A DNA stretch of 64,000 bases, from the NCBI RefSeq assembly GCF_000972845.2, contig NW_020852797.1:1-64000 (forward strand), given 5' to 3'. Of the stretch, positions 23,685-34,140 are shown one piece after another; position 1 is the first letter of the stretch; every line of letters starts with the position of its first letter. The translations under genes were made by a program, and so were the position numbers. Under the pieces are notes generated by a model that was not told the origin of the DNA, did no database searches, and saw only the letters and a program-made list of their open reading frames with translations. The DNA is from Larimichthys crocea. Taxonomy: Eukaryota; Chordata; Actinopteri; Sciaenidae.

Positions 23685-23966
23685 ATGGATAAGGACGGAC
23701 TTTTAGGGGGAACATTTCATTTTAAAAAGTTGCCTGACGGCTCGTTGGACAAAAACAAGGTCATTTGCACAGTTTGCAAAGCCGAATTTAAATTCCACAG
23801 AAGTAACACGACTTTAACATATCACCTCAAAGCAAAACAACCTGCTGAAACTACCTCCACGGGACCTCGCCAGTCTACACTACAGGAGTGTGGCACTCGT
23901 CAGTATATTTCCTCATTCTGGCTTTTTTCTATTTGCACTGTGCATATGTGCACCTTAAGCCAATAA
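23685..23966 (+). pseudogene. BED zinc-finger fragment of a hAT-type transposase
   Basis: A 93-residue frame. Residues 10-50 read FHFKKLPDGSLDKNKVICTV, then C-x2-C spacing (CTVC) and a TYHLKAK end. This is the C-x2-C...H layout of BED fingers found at the N-terminus of hAT transposases and ZBED proteins. The final histidine of the usual H-x3-5-H pair is not obvious (KAKQ), so zinc binding may be impaired. The RNase-H-like catalytic region is missing and the frame ends soon after the finger. It lies inside the nested TIR element, directly after the minisatellite. Confidence 0.7.
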
Positions 23967-24545
23967 AATGAATGAATTTAAATATACTTTCTCTGTGTTT
24001 ATTCTACATTAATTTGATCATTTTACATAAATAAATATTCATTATAAGATTCAGTCTCAGAAAAATGCATTTAATTTATTGATACATTTATTGATAGATT
24101 AATCGCGATTAATCGCGATTAATTACAGAAATTTTTGCGATTAATTAGTTAATTTTTTTTAATCGATTGACAGCCCTAATATATATATATATATCAACGT
24201 CATCTAGCGGGCCAGATATAATTTGATGGCGGGCCAGTTTTGGCCTGCGGGCCGCTAAGTGCCGACCCCAGAGACTCACTCGTAGCACCTCGCTCTGAAT
24301 TCAAGGTGGCGATTTCATTGGCTAGATAGAATCACATGGGTAGTATGACTCTCACACGATTGGTTGGTACCTTCCAATGCTTGCTCAGTGCAGTGCTTGG
24401 ATAGGGAAAAGTAATGTTACGGCATGAAATAGACTCGCCTGTCAAGAAAAAAAAAAATTCTACAATTAATCTCGGGTCCGGATGATATGGCGATCCGGTC
24501 CGGATCCGGACTCCGGTCCGCGGGTTGGGAACCCCGGATATATAC

Positions 24546-24784
24546 CATAAAAAAACTGAAAATGCTGGATAGCCCAAACAATAGTGTTCAAGACTACAAT
24601 ATATTAAAGCTAACTGAAAGTAACCTGTATGTTTGCTTTAACATATTCACATGCTGATCAGTCAGATTTGTCATCTGGTGTCTCATCTAAACAGTTTTTA
24701 TTGAATGTCTAGTAGTAGTCTCAGATAAACCTCATTTAGCAGGGAAACAAGATAATGCTATTCAAGCTGAGTCTTAAGTTTGTA
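24546..24784. other. No recognisable feature
   Basis: Short unique-looking gap between the hAT composite and the ORF1-only LINE. Nothing supported on either strand. Confidence 0.5.
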
Positions 24785-25074
24785 AATTCACTTCCGGCTT
24801 CTGTCGTGTTGGAGAAAAATTTGGAGAGAGCTTGTGTGTTTTGGTGCTCGGTTTTGGACTGTTTTCTGTGTTTATTGGCTACTGATTTTGGATTACGGAC
24901 ATTGGACTATCTGCGGACACCCTTGGCTTGAATACTGCCTGGTTTAACGGCACTGATCTCGGATTACGAACAGAAAGAACGGAGCAAGATGGCTAATTGA
25001 CAAACTAGTTAGTGGGCGGCTAGGATAACAGCAGATGCTACCTCACGTTACCTAGCAACATAGGTCCGAAGAAA

Positions 25075-25690
25075 GCTCTGACAGCCGAAGAGGGCGAGAA
25101 CATCAAGAAGTCTCTGGACTTCTTATCCGAGGAGATTTCAGTTGTGAAAAAGCAGCAGAAATCCACCCTGGACCTGGTGGAGGAAGTAAAGGCTCTCCGG
25201 ATCCAGAACGCTGAGAAGGAACGGCGTCTGGTGCACCTGGAGAGTCGAGTGGTGGAGCTCGAGCAGTACACCAGTATCAATGATGTGATTGTGACCGGGC
25301 TCCGTATCAAACTCTGGTCATATGCCCGGGCGGTGACCGTTGACAACGGGGGGGAGCCCGGTGAGCAGGATGTCAACTCTGTAGAGCAACAAGTGGCTGC
25401 CTTCCTACAATCCAAAGGGACTGACATGGACTGGAACAACGTGGAGGCATGCCACCCTCTGCCCCGGAGAGATGAAAGCGACAAACGAGCCGTGGTCATG
25501 AGATTTGTCAGCAGAAAACCGCACTGCTAAAACAAGTAAGGAAACTGAAAGGAACAAACGTATTTATCAATGAGCATCTGACCAAATGAAACACAGATAT
25601 CGCCAGAAAAGCACGCCTCATGAAAAAACAGGGAAAAATTCAACAGACATGGACATCAAGCTGTAAAGTATTCATTAAGCTAAACGGGAC
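25075..25690 (+). pseudogene. LINE ORF1-like protein: coiled coil plus baculovirus-FP-like domain
   Basis: The 25,144-25,530 frame (128 aa) starts with a strongly charged heptad stretch (EEVKALRIQNAEKERRLVHL), a clear coiled coil. It passes through VVELEQYTSINDVIVTGLRI and then WNNVEACHPLPRR. After a frame break at about 25,525 the sequence reads NVFINEHLT, then IARKARLMKKQGKIQ, then CKVFIKLNG. This order (coiled coil, VELEQYSR-like, ITGL, HRLP, NEHLT, AR.LKK) is the FP-like domain seen in ORF1 products of some LINEs and Harbinger-associated proteins. The open frame begins upstream without a clear start codon. At least one frameshift disables it. Confidence 0.6.
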
Positions 25691-25982
25691 ATCAGATTAT
25701 CTATTTATTTTCTATCTCTCTATTTTCTTCCTCTTTTTTTTCTCTTTGTAAATATGTATTACTTAGAAATGTATGTTTGGGGAGTAAGATTATTAAATGA
25801 ATAGTGGAGAAGGGGTAGGTTTAAATAAGCATATGCTTCATCCTACTCCTTTTCAGACATGTTGGGTTCACATTATTACTTTTTGTATTGACTGTTGTTA
25901 TTGTTGTTTTGACAATTTTCATTGGATTTGTTTGTTTTTCAGTTCACTTTGTTGTGTGTTGTTGTCACATGTTCAAAATAAA

Positions 25983-26064
<82 letters not shown>
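25983..26064. repeat. (CTAT)n microsatellite
   Basis: About 20 CTAT units forming the 3' tail of the ORF1-only LINE. Consistent with target-primed insertion or expansion of the tail. Confidence 0.95.
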
Positions 26065-26065
<1 letters not shown>

Positions 26066-26157
26066 AATATAAAGAGTCAAACTCAGACCCTTTCAGTGCA
26101 GAGATTGTTCCCTACATGGTTTCAAATACATCACTCTAGATGTGGATATGGATGTAG

Positions 26158-26158
26158 G

Positions 26159-26206
<48 letters not shown>

Positions 26207-26232
26207 CGTGCGTGTGCGTGTGTGTGTGTGTG
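26158..26232. repeat. (GT)n microsatellite
   Basis: About 75 bp of GT repeats with a few GC interruptions (TGCGTGCG). Confidence 0.95.
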
Positions 26233-26354
26233 CCAGAAAGAATATACTCTACATACTCAGCATGCACAAGTGTGAAACATGTGTTGCATTAGAGAAAAAG
26301 AAACATGTGGAGTCCATAATGTATGGTGAATGGTGTCTCTGTCATTCCCACTCC

Positions 26355-26356
<2 letters not shown>

Positions 26357-26395
<39 letters not shown>
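26357..26395. repeat. (GA)n microsatellite
   Basis: Uninterrupted GA tract of about 38 bp. On the minus strand it is the CT tract in the 3' UTR of the adjoining L2 copy. Confidence 0.95.
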
Positions 26396-26398
<3 letters not shown>

Positions 26399-27200
26399 GG
26401 AGGCGGAGTCCCCCGGCAGTTTAGTCCTATAGCAGCATAACTAAGGGATGACCTGAGCCAGCCCTAACTATAAGCTCTATCAAAAAGGAAAGTCTTAAGT
26501 CTACTCTTAAAAGTGTTGACCGTGTCTGCCTCCTGAACCCAGAATGGTAGTTTGTTCCACAGAAGAGGAGCCTGATAGCTGAAAGCTCTGGCTCCCAATC
26601 TACTTTTGGAGACTATAGGACCATAAGCTTTGTATGTAAGGAGAAGAATTTTAAACATAACAATGGATTTGTGAAGGATTCTGTGGAAAGACATTAGAAA
26701 TTAAATGATCAATTTCGATGCCATATGGGAGAACAAGATCAAGAGTGTGGTTCAGACAATGAGTCGGTTTATTTACACTCTGACAGAAGCCAATTGAATC
26801 TAATAAAGAGATAAACGCAGTACTAAGACTATCATTGTGGTTGTCCACATGAATGTTAAAATCACCTACAATAATTACTTTATCTGTTTTAAGGATCAAG
26901 ACTGATGCAAATTCTGCAAATTCAGATAAAAATTCTGAATAAGGACCTAGAGCTTGATATACTGTAACAAATAAAATTGACTGCAATGTTTTCCAGGTTG
27001 GGTGAACGAGGCTAAGAACAAGACTTTCAAATGAATTATAATTTAGTTTCGGTTTAGGATTTATTAATAGACTTGAGTCAAATATGGCTCCAACTCCACC
27101 ACCTCGACCAGTACTTCGAGGAACATGAGTATTACAATGACTGGGAGGAGTGGATTCATTTAAGCTAACATATTCATCCTCCTGCAGCCAGGTTTCAGTA
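26396..27200 (-). pseudogene. L2 LINE with large internal deletion
   Basis: Minus-strand L2. The 3' part (frame 26,694-26,464) has SKSRLGARAFSYQAPLLWNK, the conserved RT C-terminus. It is followed upstream by endonuclease sequence (26,986-26,651: [23 protein letters not shown]). The endonuclease SDH region, the whole RT core and the linker are missing, so the deletion joins the endonuclease to the RT tail near 26,690. The 5' end stops at 27,200 inside the endonuclease start region. Confidence 0.85.
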
Positions 27201-27778
27201 AGAGCCTTGCTATAGCTAGGCTAGTTAGTGTGACTAACAGAAACTGGTAAACTAGCATATTGTGGTTACTAAAGTTAAGAGACCTGTCCGTGCACAAACA
27301 GAACAAGTCTAAGGAAAGTGTAGAGATATGTAGATAATCGCTGATGTGAAAAATATACAAAAATCTGTTTAGGTGAGCAGAGCAGAGAGCACTGTGGCAG
27401 AAACACAGATAACCGGAAGTGACAGAATACGCTTACCGTAAAGTGAGCCTTAACTCTGTAGATGAAACATGCATAGGACAAAAGGACAAAAGTCACAGAA
27501 AGTGACTTGGTGGGGGGGTGACTGGAGACAGAATAGCTTAGGTATCAAGTTTGATAGTTACAGTATCAAGGGGTCAAAACAGGGGGATGGAGACTGGAGG
27601 GAGACCTCAACGACAACAGCACCAAACATGTGCCAAGCAATCCAAACATCACAGGCTACAAAACCAGGACTCTCATTATATGTGAAGTGGCTAATCCTTT
27701 GTGTATTTCCTTTTAGCCAGTTGAGGTCAAGGTGCAGTTACTGACACACATCTTAATAATACATTATACAATTTAAAC
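27201..27778. other. No recognisable feature
   Basis: About 0.6 kb between an L2 fragment and a Tc1-like element. Short frames only, none recognised. Confidence 0.5.
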
Positions 27779-27780
27779 TA

Positions 27781-28560
27781 CACTGAACAAAAATATAAAT
27801 GTTGTGAGGGAGCGTGCAATTGGCATGCTGACAGCAGGAATGTCCACCAGAGCTGTTGCCCGTGAATTGAATGTTCATTTCTCTACCATAAGCCGTCTCC
27901 AAAGGCGTTTCAGAGAATTTGGCAGTACATCCAACCGGCCTCACAACCGCAGACCACGTGTAACCACACCAGCCCAGGACCTCCAGCATGTTCACCTCTA
28001 AGATCGTCTGAGACCAGTCACTCAGGCAGCTGCTGCAACAATCGATTTGCATAACCGAAGAATTTCTGCACAAACATTCAGAAACTGTCTCATGGAAGCT
28101 CATCTGCATGCAAGTCGTCCTCATCGGGGTCTCGACCTGACGTCCACCCGTCGTCGTAACCGACTTGAGTGGGCAAATGCTCACATTCAATGGTATCTGG
28201 CACATTGGAGAGGTGTTCTCTTCACGGATGAATCCCGGTTTTCACTGTTCAGGGCAGACAGCGTGTGTGGCATTGTGTGGGTAAGCAGTTTTCTGATGTC
28301 AATGTTGTGGATTGAGTGGCTCATGGCAGGCGTATGTTATGGACGACGAACACAGGTGCATTTTATTGATGGCACTGTGAATGCACAGAGATACCGTGAC
28401 GAGATCCTGAGGCCCATTGTTGTGCCATTCATCCATGACCATTACCCAATGTTGCAGCATGATAATGCACGGCCTCATGTTGCAAGGATCTGTACACAAT
28501 TCCTGGAAGCTAAAAACATCGCAGTGGTTACCCACTAAGCATGTTTGGGATGCTCTGGAT
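27781..28560 (+). mobile_element. Tc1-like transposon C, truncated
   Basis: Starts CACTGAACAAAAATATAA after TA (27,779-27,780), a Tc1-family terminal sequence common in fish. Transposase sequence is on the plus strand. The first frame (27,804-28,001) has the helix-turn-helix part ([32 protein letters not shown]). The second (28,047-28,538) has the first catalytic-region motif [11 protein letters not shown] and the second LQHDNARPHVAR. The element stops at 28,560 inside the catalytic domain, just before the third acidic residue, and joins an L2 tail. Left spacer DNA between the end repeat and the gene is also much shorter than usual. Non-functional. Confidence 0.85.
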
Positions 28561-29078
28561 CAAATAAAATCAAATCAAATTTTATTTGTATAGCCCAAAG
28601 TGTCCTTGGGCAAGATACTGAACCCCAAATTGCTCCCGAAGGCTGTGCCATCGGTGTGTGAATGCGTATGAATGCCTAGCTCCTAAAACTGATGAGCACT
28701 TGGCACCTTGCATGGTAGCCAATGCCATCAGTGTATGAATGTGTGTGAATGGGTGAATGAGATATGTAGTGTAAAGCACTTTGAGTGGTCAAAAGATTAG
28801 AAAGGCGCTATATAAGTACAGTCCATTTACCATTTACCAAAGTCACGAAGTACATTTGCCTCAGAGGGCTTTACAATCTGTACAGGGAGTGACACCCTCT
28901 GTCCTTAGACACTCAGTTCAAGTGAGGAAAAACTTGCCCACAAAAAAACCCTTTTAACGGGGAAAAAGGTGGAAGAAACCTCAGGAAGAGCCACAGAGGA
29001 GGGATCCCTCTCCCAGGATGGACAGACATGCAATGGATGTCACGTGTACAGGACAAATCAACACAAACATATTGTACA
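28561..29078 (-). mobile_element. L2 3' tail, with a ~230-bp repeat inserted
   Basis: Begins CAAATAAAATCAAATCAAAT, the complement of the L2 terminal repeat. The usual tail (AGCCCTCTGAGGCAAATGTA, GGATCCCTCCTCTGTGGCTC as complement) continues from 28,840 to 29,078. Between about 28,602 and 28,835 a different fish repeat is inserted (TCCTTGGGCAAGATACTGAA ... CTATATAAGTACAGTCCATT). Confidence 0.75.
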
Positions 29079-32000
29079 ATATAAGCTGCAAGCAGTGATG
29101 GTCGGGCCCTCGCACATGTGCGCACGTCGAAATGTGCATAACATCGGTCTTTATAATATCGGTCTTATGTAGTGTAGAGCGCTTGAGTGTCGGAACACTA
29201 GAAAGGCGCTCATATACAGTGGTATGAAAAAGTTTGGCACCCCTGATCGTTTCAGGATTTTCCTTTATAAATCATTGGTTGTTCGGATCAGCAATTTCAG
29301 TTAATATATTCATATAGCAGACAAACAGTGATTTTGAGAAGTGAAATGAAGTTTATAGAATTAACAGAAAGTGTGCAATAATTACTTAAACAAAAGTGGA
29401 CGGTGCATAAATTTGGGCACCCCAACAAAAATTACATCAATATTTCGTAGTCCTCCTTTTGCAGAAAGAAATAACAGCCTCAAACGCTTCCTATAGTCTC
29501 CAATGGGGTCGGAGGTGGTTGAATTTTTTGACCATTCTTCTTTACAACATCTCCAGTTCAGTCAGGTTTGATGGCTTTCGAGCTAGGACAGCCGCTTTAA
29601 ATCACACCACAGATTTTCAATAAAGTTTCAGGTCTGGGGACTGAGATGGCCTTCCAGAAGTTAGTTGTGTCCTCTGTGATGAATGCCTTTGTAGAGTTTG
29701 AGCGTGTTTGGGGTCGTTGTCTTGTTGAGTATCACAGCCCCGGCGCAACTTCAACTTTGTCACTGATTCTTGAAACTTGTTGGCAAGAATTGCTGATACT
29801 GACTGGATCCATGCGACCTTCAGCTCTTAACAAGATTGCCAGTACCTGCACGGCCCCACAGCCCCACAGCATGATGGAACCGCCACCAAATTTTACTGTG
29901 GGTAGCAAGTGTTTGTCTTGGAATGCTGTTCTTCTTCCGCCATGCATACCCACTTGTAATGTCCAAATAATCAATTTTACATTCATCAGTCCACAGGACC
30001 TTATTCCAAAGGAAGCTGGCTTGTCCATGTGCTTTAGCATACCTCAAGCGACTCTGTTTGTGGCATGTGCGTAGAAAAGGCTTCCGCCGCATTACTCTCC
30101 CATACAGCATCTCCTTGTGTAAAGTGCGCTGAATAGTTGACGATGCACAGTGACACCTCTCGCAGCAAGATCATGTTGTTGGTCTTTGGAGCTGGTCTGT
30201 GGGTTGAGTTTGAGGTTCTCACCATCCTACGCCTCTGCTTCTCTGAGATTTTTCTTGGCCTGCCACTCCGGGCCTTAACTAGGACTGTGCCTGTGGTCTT
30301 CCATTTCCTCACTATGTTCCTCACAGTGATGGAAACTGACAGCTTAAATCTCTGAGCCAGCTTTTTTGTATCCTTCCCCTAAACCATGTGTTGGACAATC
30401 TTTGTTTCAGGTCATTTGAGTTGTTTTTGAGGGTCCCATGGTGCCACTCCTCAGAGAAGATGCAAAAAGGAGAACAACTTGTTACTGGCCACCTGAAATA
30501 CCCTTTCTCACGATGGCTTCACCTGTGTATGTAGGTCAAGGGTCAGTGAGCTTACCAACAAACTTTGTGTTCCAATAATTAGTGCTAGGTACTCAAATCA
30601 ATAAAACAACCAGGGTGCCCAAATTTCTGACACCGACCACTTTTGTTTAAGTAATTATTGCACACTTTCTGTTAAGCCTATAAACTTCATTTCACTTCTC
30701 AAATATCACTGTGTTTGTCTGCTATATGATATATTTAACTGAAATTGCTGATCCGAACAACCAATGATTTATAAAGGAAAATCCTGAAAACTATCAGGGG
30801 TGCCCAAACTTTTTCATACCACTGTAAGTACAGTCCATTTACCAATATCGGTCTTGATGACCACAAGAAGTTTCAGACAGCTCTGAGAAGGTGCTTCCTG
30901 CCGATTTCTTCTTTGAATCTTTTTATGGATCGCCACGCCCACACCGTTTCCTTAAAATACATAAGTTTGATAACTTTTACTCAGGAAGTCTATATAAATA
31001 CACCTACTAAGTTTGAAGTGAATTGGATAAAATCCCTAGCAGGAGTTTGTTCAAACATGACGCCTTCTCAACCAGCCCGAAACACCGAAAATGGCGATTT
31101 TCATTCTTAAATATCTCGCTTCCTAGTCATTGTAGCCCATTAGTCCAAGAAAGTTTTTTGTAGGCCATGTTCTACAATTCGGCTGAGGTTTCGTAACTCT
31201 GTGTCCAAAACTGTGGCAGGGCTGTTCCGAAGAAAAATTCCAGGGAGCGCTATAGAGCGCTTTTGCCCCGCCCCCTCATTAATTATGCAGCCGAATTGTG
31301 CATAATATTGGTCTTAACAACCACGTGAAGTTTCAGACAGCTCTGAGGAAGTATATGATGGCCCAACACTTTTGCCCGAAAATTAGCCAAAAAGTCAATG
31401 GAGTCTCATTTTTTTTTCGAAAAAAACGGCACCATTGACTTTGACACGCAGTCACTGCCACACCCTCAGATGAAAAGTTGTGATTTTGATAACTTTTCAT
31501 TGTCGAGGCCTTTCGAGGGGATATGGGCCGTTGAAAATGCGATTTACTTTTAAACATATCTTGCTTCGTGTTCATTGTAGCCCATTGCTGCAAGAGACTT
31601 TTTTGTAGGTCTTGCCATGTTCTACAATTCCATAACCCTGTGTCCAAAACTGTGGCAGGGCTGCCTCAAAGAAAAGTTCAAGGGGGCGCTATGGAGCATT
31701 TTTGCCATGCCCCCCAAACGATATTATGCAGCCGAATTGTGCATTATATTAGTCTTAAAAACCACGTGAAGTTTCGGACAGCTCTGAGGAAGTATATGAT
31801 AGCCCAACACTTTTGCCCGAAAATCAGCCAAAAAGTCAATGGAGTCTCTTTTTTTTTTTCGAAAAAAAACCCGGCACCGTTGACTTTGACGCGCCGTCAC
31901 TGCCACGCCCTCAGATGAAAAGTTGTGATTTTGATAACTTTTCATTGTCAAGGCCTTAAGAACACACACGCCAAGTTTCAAACACATCAGATAAAATCCC

Positions 32001-32215
32001 TAGGAGGAGTTCGTTCAAATGCGACCCCTGGAAATGACCCAAAAACACGAAAAGTCCAACTTTGGCAAAAATTGGACAGCGTATGCTTCACTGTAGCCCG
32101 GGTCACCAAGAGACTCTTTTGTGCGTCTGGGCATGTTAATGAAAATGCGATTTACTTTTAAACGTTGTTAAACGTTAGAAATCCAATCCAGCGTGCCGTG
32201 CTTGGGCCCTAATTA
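29079..32215 (+). repeat. Long fish interspersed repeat with tandem internal units
   Basis: Starts AGCTGCAAGCAGTGATGGTC with GGGCCCTCGCAC and ends GTGCCGTGCTTGGGCCCTAA. It is non-coding. From 30,842 it contains three related units that each begin near GGTCTTxAxxACCACxxGAA with GTTTCAGACAGCTCTGAG. The last two (starting about 31,297 and 31,740) lie about 440 bp apart. A Tc1-like transposon is inserted in the left part (29,217-30,824). I know the start and end strings as frequent in fish introns and intergenic DNA, but not a formal class for them. Confidence 0.55.
29217..30824 (-). mobile_element. Tc1-like transposon A, near full length
   Basis: The ends CAGTGGTATGAAAAAGTTTG and its complement (CAAACTTTTTCATACCACTG at the right) are flanked by TA on both sides. 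This is a complete 1.6-kb Tc1-type structure with about 200-bp end repeats. The transposase runs on the minus strand as a series of frames: 30,324-30,034 has the DNA-binding HTH (RNIVRKWKTTGTVLVKARSG, RPRKISEKQRRRMVR), and 30,110-29,820 has LWNKVLWTDECKIDYLDI, the first acidic motif. The catalytic remainder is in other frames towards 29,640. Several frameshifts and stops make it inactive. It is the same family as 43,831-45,420, in opposite orientation. Confidence 0.9.
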
Positions 32216-32224
32216 CAATGAATG

Positions 32225-32519
32225 ATAGAATGACAGTGAATTACAATGCTTTCAGCTATCAAGCTCCTCTTCTGTGGAACAAATTACCATTCTGGGTTCA
32301 GGAGGCAGACACGGTCAACACCTTTAAGAATAGACTTAAGACTTTCCTTTTTGATAAAGCTTATAGTTAGGGCTGGCTCAGGTCATCCCTTAGTTATGCT
32401 GCCATAGGATTAGACTGCCGGGGGACCCCCCCCTCTCACCATCTGTAAACATACATGTCTCATTAATGCATGTTACTAACCAAACTTCCCCGGAGTTTCT
32501 GTGCTCTGTCATCCAGCAG

Positions 32520-32567
<48 letters not shown>

Positions 32568-33130
32568 CTCTCTCTCTCTCCCTCTCTTGTGGATCGTGGC
32601 CATGATAAAATGATTACAGTAGCAGATATGGTAGGTATGGTCATGCAGGACCACAGGAGCAGTCGATGACTTTAATTATCTTTTTTTTTACCGTCACATG
32701 ATAATCACAACACGTTGAGCTCCAGAATTTAATTTAATTTGTTGAATTTAAACCACGAAAATTTAAACTTGTTTCAGTTTACATGAAATCCAAAACCAGA
32801 AAACATGATTTGAAATCATGTTTTCTGGTAAACATACATGTCTGTAAACATACATGTCTCATTAATGCATGTTACTAACCAAACTTCCCTGGAGTTTCTG
32901 TGCTCTGTCATCCAGCAGGTTCTCTCTCTCTCTCCCTCTCCCTCTCCCCTCTCTCTCTCATTCTTGTCTCATTAATGCATTAATTAATGCATGTTATCCA
33001 GCAGGTTCTCGTGGATCGTGGCCATGATAAAATGATTACAGTAGCAGATATGGTAGCAATAATGACAGTGATAATATCTGTAGTGGACGTCATGCAGGAC
33101 CACAGGAGCAGCCACAACTTACTTTAGACA
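32225..33130 (+). mobile_element. L2 3' end fragments (RT tail and 3' UTR)
   Basis: At 32,250-32,370 the L2 RT C-terminus is visible (SYQAPLLWNKLPFWVQEADT), followed by the 3' UTR (GGGCTGGCTCAGGTCATCCC). Two successive 3' UTR-like stretches occur, 32,400-32,640 and 32,820-33,110, each with a CT tract and the sequence CATGATAAAATGATTACAGT. This suggests a local duplication or two fragments. No coding potential remains. Confidence 0.75.
32521..32586. repeat. (CT)n microsatellite
   Basis: CT tract of about 65 bp with one CCA interruption, inside L2 3' UTR sequence. Confidence 0.95.
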
Positions 33131-33727
33131 GGATCACCCTGGCCTCCAGCTCCACCGTAAAGAATCTTGGAGTTGTTTTTGATCAGGATTTGTCCTTTGT
33201 TCTCCTGTTCCTTTTGACTCTTTGTTATCAGGCTGCACCAATAAGTCTCTTAGAACTTTGCAGTTAATTCAGAATGCTGCTGCACGTGTTCTGACAGGAA
33301 CCAAAATCAGAGATCACATCTCTCCCATTTTGGCTTCCTTGCATTGGCTCCCTATTAAATCTAGAACAGAATTTAAAATTCTTCTCCTTACTTACAAAGC
33401 TCTTCATGGTCAGGCACCATCATATCTAAAAGAGCTCATAATACCTTACTACCCCTCTAGAACACTGCGCTCTCAGGACGCTGGGTTCCTTGTGGTTCCT
33501 ATAGTTTCCAAAAGTAGATTGGGAGCCAGAGCTTTCAGCTATCAGGCTCCTCTTCTGTGGAACAAACTACCTTTCTGGGTTCGGGAGGCAGACACGGTCA
33601 ACACCTTTAAGAATAGACTTAAGACTTTCCATTTTGATAAAGCTTATAGTTAGGGCTGGCTCAGGTCATCCCTTAGTTATGCTGCCATAGGATTAGACTG
33701 CCAGGGGACTTCCCCCTCCCCTCTCAA
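33131..33727 (+). pseudogene. L2 LINE RT C-terminal fragment, split from its tail by the ERV
   Basis: Frame 33,222-33,653 (143 aa) is the intact C-terminus of the L2 RT. It carries NKSLRTLQLIQNAAARVLTG, LPIKSRTEFKILLLTYKALH and LGARAFSYQAPLLWNKLPFW, ending DKAYS with a natural stop. The 3' UTR begins (TTAGGGCTGGCTCAGGTCAT) and breaks at 33,727, where ERV LTR sequence starts. L2 tail sequence in the same orientation resumes at 48,510. I infer one L2 copy split by ERV integration. Confidence 0.8.
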
Positions 33728-33776
33728 GCACTTCAGATGTACTTTGAGAGACACTCTCAAAGTACATCTGAAGTGC
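33728..33776. repeat. Perfect 23-bp palindrome with 3-nt loop at truncated LTR end
   Basis: 33,728-33,750 is the exact reverse complement of 33,754-33,776 (GCACTTCAGATG...), with ACA between. The right arm is ordinary LTR sequence, found also in the 48,038 LTR. The left arm replaces about 125 bp of LTR end that should lie there. Confidence 0.95.
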
Positions 33777-34129
33777 CTGAGTCGGTCTGCATTCTGACGA
33801 ACTCGTGATGGTGCATATACTTTAAACCCAAAGATCACACCCCAAATACTATACGCCCCAGAATTAGTCAAAGAGAATGTCTTTACTCTTGGAGGTGTTA
33901 TTCTCAACATATTCTAGTCTGGGGACACAGATGTCCGCTTACGCAGATTGGAACGACAACAACAAGCTATCTATTATGACTAGGAAGGCAGCAACAGGTC
34001 TCTTCGACCCTGGCCACCACAGTGTTGAGATATGGTGGCACCTAGTCAAAGACAAACAATTAATACTGCCGAGGACCACAAGGCCCACACATGACCATGT
34101 GTAATCTAAGGATAGAAAATTCCATAACA
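33754..34129 (-). mobile_element. ERV 3' LTR, truncated
   Basis: Matches the 48,038 LTR and the solo LTR. The U3-side boundary (CCATAACA on the plus strand, i.e. TGTTATGG on the coding strand) is intact at 34,129. The far end is lost and replaced by the 23-bp fold-back. Confidence 0.85.
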
Positions 34130-34140
34130 ATCCCCTTTTA
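34130..34140 (-). other. Polypurine tract of the ERV
   Basis: On the coding strand TAAAAGGGGAT lies directly before the LTR start TGTTATGG. This is the expected plus-strand priming site and fixes proviral orientation. Confidence 0.85.

Larger units (their letters stand above)
22862..24180. mobile_element. Nested TIR element with BED-finger ORF
   Basis: The ends are TAGTGCTGTCAAAATTAACG and ...TCGATTGACAGCCCTA, sitting in AT dinucleotide runs at both sides. Subterminal sequence is rich in ATTAACGCG and GATTAATCGCG repeats, as in a common fish hAT-like family. The interior has a 42-bp minisatellite and one short BED-finger frame. No catalytic transposase core is present, so it is non-autonomous. 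Confidence 0.6.
22204..24537. mobile_element. hAT composite flanked by an 8-bp ATATATAC duplication
   Basis: The left end is CAGGGGTCGGCAA (22,204). ATATATAC precedes it at 22,196-22,203 and follows the far right end (GGTTGGGAACCCCGG, ending 24,537) at 24,538-24,545. An 8-bp duplication and CAGGGG-type ends are hAT hallmarks. A better structural partner of the left end is GTGCCGACCCC near 24,262-24,270, which lies inside. So the outer element joins the left end of one hAT family to the right end of another. Another TIR element is nested at 22,862-24,180. Confidence 0.6.
24785..26065 (+). mobile_element. ORF1-only LINE derivative with (CTAT)n tail
   Basis: It starts near CTTCCGGCTTCTGTCGTG. 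A T/G-rich 5' region follows, then an ORF1-like coding part (25,075-25,690). It then goes straight to a typical fish LINE 3' end (CATCCTACTCCTTTTCAGAC ... CATGTTCAAAATAAACTATC) with a (CTAT)n tail. No endonuclease or RT lies between. It looks like an internally deleted, 'half-LINE' type non-autonomous element. The exact 5' end is uncertain. Confidence 0.6.

Noticed and set aside
25797..26066. 89-codon frame ending in repeated LSIY residues
   Set aside because: It is only the translated (CTAT)n microsatellite and LINE tail.
26142..26432. 96-codon frame rich in Cys-Val and Arg-Glu
   Set aside because: Translation of GT and GA microsatellites.
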